A stretch of DNA of 57,082 nt. It comes from Clostridia bacterium. Its GTDB lineage: Bacteria > Bacillota > Clostridia > Christensenellales > QALW01. Of this stretch, positions 51,076 to 57,082 are shown in pieces. The DNA lies in assembly GCA_017516345.1 (NCBI GenBank), contig JAFXDC010000029.1, positions 1 through 57,082 of the forward strand, written 5' to 3'. The notes under the pieces are model-generated. The model ran no database searches. It saw only the letters and a program-made list of their open reading frames with translations, and was not told the origin of the DNA. The translations under genes were made by a program, and so were the position numbers. Position 1 is the first letter of the stretch. Each line of letters starts with the position of its first letter.

Positions 51076-51747
51076 ATGATTAATATATTGATCGCCGAAG
51101 ATGAGCGCGCAATATCTGACCTGATACGAATAAACCTTGTAAGAAACGGTTACGTGTGTCATTGTGCTTATGACGGCAAGCAGGCGGCGGACATGCTGGA
51201 AAGCACCCGCTACGATCTCGTACTTCTTGATATAATGTTGCCCTGTATTGACGGCTACGAGCTTATTAACTACATCCGCCCAATGGACATACCCGTTATA
51301 TTTATTACAGCAAAAAGCGAGCTGAGTGACAAGGTCAAGGGGCTGAGACTCGGTGCTGAGGATTATATAACCAAGCCCTTTGAGATAGTGGAGCTTATCG
51401 CCCGAGTAGAGGTAGTTTTGCGAAGGTATAAAAAGACCTCTGCGATCCTTACCTTTGGTGACGTTACGGTGGATGCAGACGCTCACAGCGTAACTAAAAA
51501 CGGTCGCCTTATCTCCATGACGGCAAAGGAATACGAGCTTCTGCTTCTGTTTGTACGAAATCCAGGGATCGCTCTGTTTCGCGAAACACTTTTTGAGCGC
51601 GTATGGGGATATGATTATATCGGAGAATCCAGGACTCTGGACTCTCACGTTCAAAGAATACGCAGAAAGCTTGATTGGGACGACATAATAATTACGGTCT
51701 ACAAGGTAGGATATAAGTTTGACGTTGCAAAATTAAAGGACAGATAA
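51076..51747 (+). CDS. OmpR/PhoB-family response regulator
   Basis: The 223-residue protein has a receiver domain (ILIAEDERAISDL, phospho-Asp in DLVLLDIMLPCIDGYE, switch FITAKSE, Lys in ITKPFE) and a C-terminal winged helix (LISMTAKEYELLLLFVRNPG, DSHVQRIRRKLDW). CGGAGGAA precedes the ATG at 51076. It is first of three genes, 36 bp before the kinase. Target genes are unknown. Confidence 0.95.
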   Translation: MINILIAEDERAISDLIRINLVRNGYVCHCAYDGKQAADMLESTRYDLVLLDIMLPCIDGYELINYIRPMDIPVIFITAKSELSDKVKGLRLGAEDYITKPFEIVELIARVEVVLRRYKKTSAILTFGDVTVDADAHSVTKNGRLISMTAKEYELLLLFVRNPGIALFRETLFERVWGYDYIGESRTLDSHVQRIRRKLDWDDIIITVYKVGYKFDVAKLKDR

Positions 51748-51783
51748 GGTAACGTCTTATCTTAACATTTAGGAGGTTCAGGT

Positions 51784-53127
51784 GTGAAAAAATACGTCAT
51801 TGCATGCTGTATTTTTATAAATATATTTATGCTGATCTTTTGCGCCGTTTTATCCTCCGAGTTTGACAGGCAGCTTGATGAGATCCAACAAAATATGCAT
51901 TTAAAGGCAGTCGATGAAAATAAATTATGCTTAGCAAGTGCAGAGCTTTTTTGTAAGCGTATGTTAGAGCAATATAATACTACGCCCACGGTGAGTCAGT
52001 ATAACGCCTTTGGTGAGGGCAGATTTACCGTAATGTATTCAACCGAGCTTGATTGCGATCTACCGCAAAATAACGAATGTATATCCAACTACATAGAGGA
52101 TACCGACGAGATGCTCACAATTTCCGAGCTTGATAACAACAGATATCTGGTTACTGTTATGAAATGCGGGCTTTTGGAGCAAAAAATCCTATTGAAGGAG
52201 CGTTTTATAACCATTAGCATCGGTGCTTTTGCATTTTGGGCTGTGCTTTGGAGTGCGTTTGGGCTGGTGATATTTTTGCATCAAAGAAAGCTCGCCAAGG
52301 CCATGGCACAGGTAGCCGACGGAAATTATCAGGTGCGGATAAAAGGAGAATTTTCCTCTGAATTTAATAGCATGACCGAGTCGGTAAGCAACAACGTGGT
52401 TGCCGCAAACGAGGCCGCACGGGCTCAGCGCGATTTTGTCTCCAACTTCTCCCACGAGCTTAAAACGCCGCTTACCGCGATAATCGGATATGCCGACCTT
52501 TTAAGAAGTGCCGAGCTTGACAGTCAGGACACTTTTACCGCCGCATCATATATTTTCAGCGAGGGAAAAAGGCTTGAAGCGCTATCTCTTAAGCTTATGG
52601 ATATGATAGTGCTTGATAATCACGAATTTCCCCTTCGCCCCCTTCCCGCAAGTAAGCTATTGCAACACATTGCCATCACCGTACGTCCAATGCTGAGTGA
52701 TAATCAGCTTGATCTTGAATTTCACGCGGCAGCGGCAAGGATCGAGGGCGAGCGCGATCTTTTGATAACCCTGATAGTAAATCTGTTAGACAATGCACGC
52801 AAGGCCTCCGAGGATGGCGGTAAAATAGTACTGCGCGGAACGGTAGAGGGCGACCGTTACAAGATCAGCATTAAAGATTTTGGGCGTGGGATCCCTCAGG
52901 AGGAGCTATCCCGTATAACAGAAGCATTTTATATGGTGGATAAATCAAGAGCCCGTGCTCAGCACGGAGCAGGCTTGGGACTTGCGCTATGTCAGAAAAT
53001 AGCCATCATGCACGGCTCGGGACTTGAGTTTAATAGCACCTTGGGGGAAGGCACCGAGGTCTCCTTTACGGTCAAAAAGCTTCCCAAAACAAAGGAGGTA
53101 ATCGAAGATGTTAAAAAAGAGTCTTAG
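51784..53127 (+). CDS. Membrane sensor histidine kinase
   Basis: The 447-residue protein has a membrane helix near the N-terminus (IACCIFINIFMLIFCAVL), an external sensing domain of about 110 residues, a second helix (about 140-163), HAMP, HisKA with the phospho-His in SNFSHELKTPLTAII, and an ATPase domain (N-box NLLDNARKA, DFGRGI, GAGLGLAL). It starts with GTG after AGGAGG. Its 3' end overlaps the next gene by 20 bases. It is the partner of the response regulator just upstream. Confidence 0.94.
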   Translation: MKKYVIACCIFINIFMLIFCAVLSSEFDRQLDEIQQNMHLKAVDENKLCLASAELFCKRMLEQYNTTPTVSQYNAFGEGRFTVMYSTELDCDLPQNNECISNYIEDTDEMLTISELDNNRYLVTVMKCGLLEQKILLKERFITISIGAFAFWAVLWSAFGLVIFLHQRKLAKAMAQVADGNYQVRIKGEFSSEFNSMTESVSNNVVAANEAARAQRDFVSNFSHELKTPLTAIIGYADLLRSAELDSQDTFTAASYIFSEGKRLEALSLKLMDMIVLDNHEFPLRPLPASKLLQHIAITVRPMLSDNQLDLEFHAAAARIEGERDLLITLIVNLLDNARKASEDGGKIVLRGTVEGDRYKISIKDFGRGIPQEELSRITEAFYMVDKSRARAQHGAGLGLALCQKIAIMHGSGLEFNSTLGEGTEVSFTVKKLPKTKEVIEDVKKES

Positions 53128-53977
53128 TAGCTTAATAACCGTGGCATGCTGCGTTTTATTCTCCGCCGTTACCGTCCTGGCATTTGCAGGAAGCATTTCC
53201 ATTCATCCCGATGCTCACAGCGACGTTTTTCCCGAAAGTACAGTAATACTTAAGGGCCACGAAAGACTGGAGCTTGCCTACAAGCTCTCCTTGGAAGGCG
53301 TTGAAATTGAGCAGGTCACCCCTCCGTCCTACGTAAGCGAAAGCTTTTATGCGGTAAAAGCAGCTCGGGATATGGTCAAGGCCATGCTTATTTCATCTAT
53401 AGAGAAGCCTTTTGCCTCCGCATCCCCCATCCCCACCCCTTCTGCCTTTCCCAGGGAAGCAATATCTTCATCATCGGTTGCGTCCGAGGTCGAAGAACCG
53501 TTTTTTTCAAATATCAGCTGTCCACTATACCGTTTGAGCTCTGTGGGCAAGGGCAAGGGTCAGGTGCACTTATACCACGTTACCTTTGACGTCAGCTACG
53601 GCGATATCGGCGGCAACTTTTCCATTCTGCTTGATGCACATTCGCTTTTACCGTACAGCATCTCGACTAAGGGCCTTTCATCGTATCATTCGGAAAACAC
53701 CAAGGACAGCTGCATAAAGCTTATATGTTCATATTGGGGTGGCGATCCTATATACGATGAGGAGTCCAGCTTTAAGGTGCAAAGCTATTATTCCGTTAAC
53801 GGATACATTCCTCATATTGAGTTGACTGATATTTGGGGTAAAAAGAATTTTGAAAGCTACTGCTTTGACAATGACGTAAAATACTATGCTATATCGGCAA
53901 GCAATAAAGCCGGAGGCTTCACCACACTTATAATGACCCAGGACATATTAAAGGCACATATCGACCCTCAGCCATAA
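53108..53977 (+). CDS. Membrane-anchored extracytoplasmic protein linked to the two-component system, unknown function
   Basis: The 289-residue protein has an N-terminal signal or anchor (SLSSLITVACCVLFSAVTVLAFAG). A Ser/Pro/Ala spacer (about 98-125) follows. The C-terminal part, with beta-rich VHLYHVTFDVSYGDIGGNFSI and HSLLPYSIST, resembles PepSY/YycI-type folds by pattern only. Overlap with the kinase gene (20 bases) implies coupled translation. By analogy with YycH/YycI it may bind and tune the kinase's external domain. I do not recognise a named family. Confidence 0.7.
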   Translation: MLKKSLSSLITVACCVLFSAVTVLAFAGSISIHPDAHSDVFPESTVILKGHERLELAYKLSLEGVEIEQVTPPSYVSESFYAVKAARDMVKAMLISSIEKPFASASPIPTPSAFPREAISSSSVASEVEEPFFSNISCPLYRLSSVGKGKGQVHLYHVTFDVSYGDIGGNFSILLDAHSLLPYSISTKGLSSYHSENTKDSCIKLICSYWGGDPIYDEESSFKVQSYYSVNGYIPHIELTDIWGKKNFESYCFDNDVKYYAISASNKAGGFTTLIMTQDILKAHIDPQP

Positions 53978-54057
53978 AATAACACAGATAAAAGCTTATA
54001 TTTTACAACTATGACGAAAAAATATCATATTTTCTCCAAAGTGTGCATATATAATGT

Positions 54058-54081
54058 GCGCGTACCTTAAAGGGTACGCGC
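54058..54081 (+). terminator. Terminator of the two-component operon
   Basis: GCGCGTACC/GGTACGCGC stem with a 6-base loop followed by TAATTTTTA, between the third gene and the DUF4846 gene. Confidence 0.75.
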
Positions 54082-54121
54082 TAATTTTTAACTAAAATAC
54101 AAATGATATCGGGAGAAAGAT

Positions 54122-55162
54122 ATGCAAAATACAAATCGCGCAAGAAGGTTAAAACGTGCAAGACAAAGGATCATCGCAAGAACGGCAATGCTTAGCTTAA
54201 TTACACTTGCCTGTGCTACATTACTGACGGTATCCATTGTGGGGCTCAGCAACCAAGACTCTGAGATCTTTACAAAGCCGCCCGAGGAGACTAACAGCTT
54301 TGATGCCACGCCGAACGCAACCTTTACCCCCGCTCCCTCGACCTCTGCACCCTACGTAGGGGGTGAGCTTACACCTCTTCGCACTCCGTCTGCAATGTTT
54401 AATAACCTTATTGATCCCAACGGACACACCGTCAGCACCAGGTTCAAGGTGCCCGATGGTTTTAAACGCGTAGAGCTTCAGGAGGGAAGCTTTGGAGAAT
54501 ATCTGCGAGAGCTTGAGCTGTTTCCCGACGGCGAAAGGCTTTATTTCTGGGATGGAAAAATATGCGATAATCCCGCGCACGCCGCCATCCTGAAGCGCAA
54601 TATGCCAAAAAAATACGAGCAATGCGCCGACACAGTAATAGGACTGTATGCTGATTATCTTTATAAAAACAAGCAGTATGACAAGCTTGTTTTCACCTTT
54701 AACAACGGCTTTGTATGTGATTTTAAGCATTTCACTCAAGGTTTGCGCCCGAACAAGGATGCAAACGGGTGGGAGTCCTCACCCGATTATTGGAAGGGAA
54801 ATGATGAGCGGGTATTTAAGGTCTTTCTTGATTACGTGTTCCTCTATGCCAATACTGCATCACTGTTTGAAAATGAGCTTAAGAAGGTGGACATAAATGA
54901 CATTTCGGTGGGCGACGTTTTTGTAACTCCCGGATTTCCGGGGCATATAGTGCTGATATGCGATATGATAAAAAATCCTCAGATCGGAGAGGTGCGCTTT
55001 ATGACCCTGCAGGGAAGCATGCCCGCCCTTCAGCCTCACATTATGTTAAATGCTCACGAACCGGAAATGTCACCTTGGCAAAATACACGCTTTGAAAACG
55101 ACGTCTTCCTTTCAGCAACAGGTTGGTTTTGTCCGACACAAAATCTGATGAGATTTAAATGA
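54122..55162 (+). CDS. DUF4846-type secreted/membrane-anchored protein
   Basis: The 346-residue protein has an Arg-rich start, one hydrophobic anchor (AMLSLITLACATLLTVSIVGL), a Thr/Pro/Ala linker (45-85) and a domain with the DUF4846 pattern. That domain shows TRFKVPDGFKRV, SFGEYLRELELFPDG, KYEQCADTVIGLYADYLY, FTFNNGFVCDFK and VGDVFVTPGFPGHIVLICDM in outline, then the WFCPTQNLMRFK tail. The conserved Gly-His in FPGHIV suggests an enzyme-like fold, but no activity is known for the family as far as I know. GGGAGAAA precedes the ATG. It lies after the two-component terminator and may be a target of that system. Confidence 0.8.
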   Translation: MQNTNRARRLKRARQRIIARTAMLSLITLACATLLTVSIVGLSNQDSEIFTKPPEETNSFDATPNATFTPAPSTSAPYVGGELTPLRTPSAMFNNLIDPNGHTVSTRFKVPDGFKRVELQEGSFGEYLRELELFPDGERLYFWDGKICDNPAHAAILKRNMPKKYEQCADTVIGLYADYLYKNKQYDKLVFTFNNGFVCDFKHFTQGLRPNKDANGWESSPDYWKGNDERVFKVFLDYVFLYANTASLFENELKKVDINDISVGDVFVTPGFPGHIVLICDMIKNPQIGEVRFMTLQGSMPALQPHIMLNAHEPEMSPWQNTRFENDVFLSATGWFCPTQNLMRFK

Positions 55163-55175
55163 TCAAAGCAACATA

Positions 55176-55209
55176 AAAAGATCCCGCATTATAAAGCACG
55201 GGATCTTTT
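55176..55209. terminator. Terminator between the DUF4846 gene and the helical-bundle gene
   Basis: AAAAGATCCCG and its complement with a 12-base loop, T-run on both strands, between convergent genes. Confidence 0.85.
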
Positions 55210-55214
55210 CATTT

Positions 55215-55649
55215 TTATAAGAATCTGCGGATATCTATTGCCAGCTTTTCCTCAAGATCTATTACTTTTTTTGTCAGCTCCTTTACTTTTTCCTCCGCCG
55301 CCTCATACTCGTTGAGATATTTATTAAGAGATTTTACACCCATATTACAGCCGTCGGTTATAAGGTCCGCTACCGTAGCGTCGGATTCGTTCACGTTGAG
55401 CATGACGTTTGTTTTAAGCCAGGACATACCCTTGGCCATGGGATTTGGCTCCTTGCCGTCATCCTGATATTTCTCAAGCAGTATCTGCATATCCTCTTGG
55501 AGCGCGAGGTGCTTATCCTTACAGCGAGAAAGAATATCCTTTAGTGTAGAGCTGCCTACGTAATCAATGACATCATCGATGGCGCTGACCCCCATTTTTA
55601 TACCCGCATCACATTCGCGTAATAGTCGTATTGTATCTTGTTCTATCAC
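55215..55649 (-). CDS. Small helical-bundle protein, DUF2383-like, unknown function
   Basis: The 144-residue all-helical protein has four heptad-like helices (LRECDAGIKMGVSAIDDVIDY, LSRCKDKHLALQEDMQILLEK, DATVADLITDGCNMGVKSLN and EAAEEKVKELTKKVIDLEEKL in outline). The pattern resembles ferritin-like DUF2383 bundles, but I see no complete iron-binding set. It starts with GTG after AAGGAG. It lies between two terminators and appears monocistronic. Confidence 0.7.
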   Translation of the reverse strand: MIEQDTIRLLRECDAGIKMGVSAIDDVIDYVGSSTLKDILSRCKDKHLALQEDMQILLEKYQDDGKEPNPMAKGMSWLKTNVMLNVNESDATVADLITDGCNMGVKSLNKYLNEYEAAEEKVKELTKKVIDLEEKLAIDIRRFL

Positions 55650-55715
55650 TTTAAAACACTCCTTAATTAATTTATATTAAGTATGTGCAATTATCCTTGA
55701 GGTATACCAAAGAAA

Positions 55716-55742
55716 AACGGAGGCGTTTTATTCGCCTCCGTT
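55716..55742 (-). terminator. Terminator of tuf
   Basis: AACGGAGGCG and its complement with a 7-base loop, followed on the minus strand by TTTTTCTTTGG, about 130 bases after the tuf stop. Confidence 0.85.
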
Positions 55743-55743
55743 A

Positions 55744-55860
55744 GTAGTTTGATTGTTTGAATTTTAAAATTTGTTAGTTTGATTGATAAATTTTAAAATT
55801 CGGGTTGTTTGATTGACCGTAAATGGATCTTTCTTTAAATTTTTTGTTTGATTGATTGTA
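55744..55860. repeat. GTTTGATTG repeats in the tuf 3' untranslated region
   Basis: Four copies of GTTTGATTG occur between the tuf stop and its terminator. The first two are each followed by a palindromic AATTTTAAAATT block, giving a direct repeat of about 26 bases (about 55746-55771 and 55775-55800). Confidence 0.7.
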
Positions 55861-55868
55861 ATATTAAA

Positions 55869-57080
<1,212 letters not shown>

Positions 57081-57082
57081 TG

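Overview
The window looks like a chromosomal segment of an anaerobic, spore-forming low-to-mid-GC Clostridia (Bacillota), probably a gut lineage. The evidence is sporulation genes (spoIID, a spoIIQ-like M23 gene, a YlmC/YmxH-type gene), lonA next to engB, an oxygen-sensitive glycyl-radical enzyme, sigma-A promoters of the TTGACA/TATAAT type and strong AGGAGG ribosome sites. MurE carries the DNPR signature, which predicts meso-diaminopimelate peptidoglycan. No rRNA, tRNA or CRISPR array was found.

Layout: (1) 1-1352, 3' part of rqcH. (2) 14.2-1.4 kb, minus strand: a division and cell-wall operon mraZ-rsmH-ftsL-pbp-murE-mraY-murD-ftsW-ftsQ-ftsA-ftsZ, led by a promoter overlapped by MraZ-type boxes. 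(3) 14.5-18 kb: small lipoprotein, then tyrS-yigZ-ilvE. (4) 18-31.7 kb, mostly minus strand: lon-engB, an acetyltransferase, nrdR-pgeF-recG, tkt with a PRC-barrel gene, a phosphohexomutase, an amino-acid-kinase gene (plus strand) and degV. (5) 31.8-33.9 kb: spoIID and spoIIQ-like, preceded by a candidate small RNA. (6) 34-39.5 kb: asnA, a putative glycoside hydrolase, a CofE-like gene and a GMP synthetase without a glutaminase domain. (7) 39.5-41.9 kb: an accessory patch anchored at the 3' end of guaA. (8) 42-44.9 kb: dCMP deaminase, a beta-propeller glycosidase-like protein, purC. (9) 44.9-50.9 kb: a glycyl-radical enzyme operon (enzyme, activase, SGNH hydrolase, zinc alcohol dehydrogenase) with a divergent AraC regulator. 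(10) 51-55.2 kb: a two-component system with a membrane-anchored third gene, then a DUF4846 protein. (11) a helical-bundle protein and tuf at the right edge.

The most unusual region is 39.5-41.9 kb. The last 12 bases of guaA are repeated 1.6 kb downstream. Each copy is followed by a hairpin of the same shape but different sequence, then by a conserved linker. A dense array of small triloop hairpins precedes a four-helix-bundle (S23/IVP-like) gene, followed by a winged-helix/GIY-YIG nuclease gene and, after the second guaA-end copy, a gene with an Rx4H (HEPN-like) motif. Two of the cargo genes are followed by the same 49-bp element (42 of 49 bases identical). This looks like a small cassette-type island using guaA as its target, with no integrase in view. 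The glycyl-radical operon is the best candidate for an uncharacterised catabolic pathway. Other points are a possible CU-rich small RNA ahead of spoIID, a terminator-shaped hairpin that contains the ribosome site of the YlmC-like gene, and an inverted repeat at the predicted lon start.
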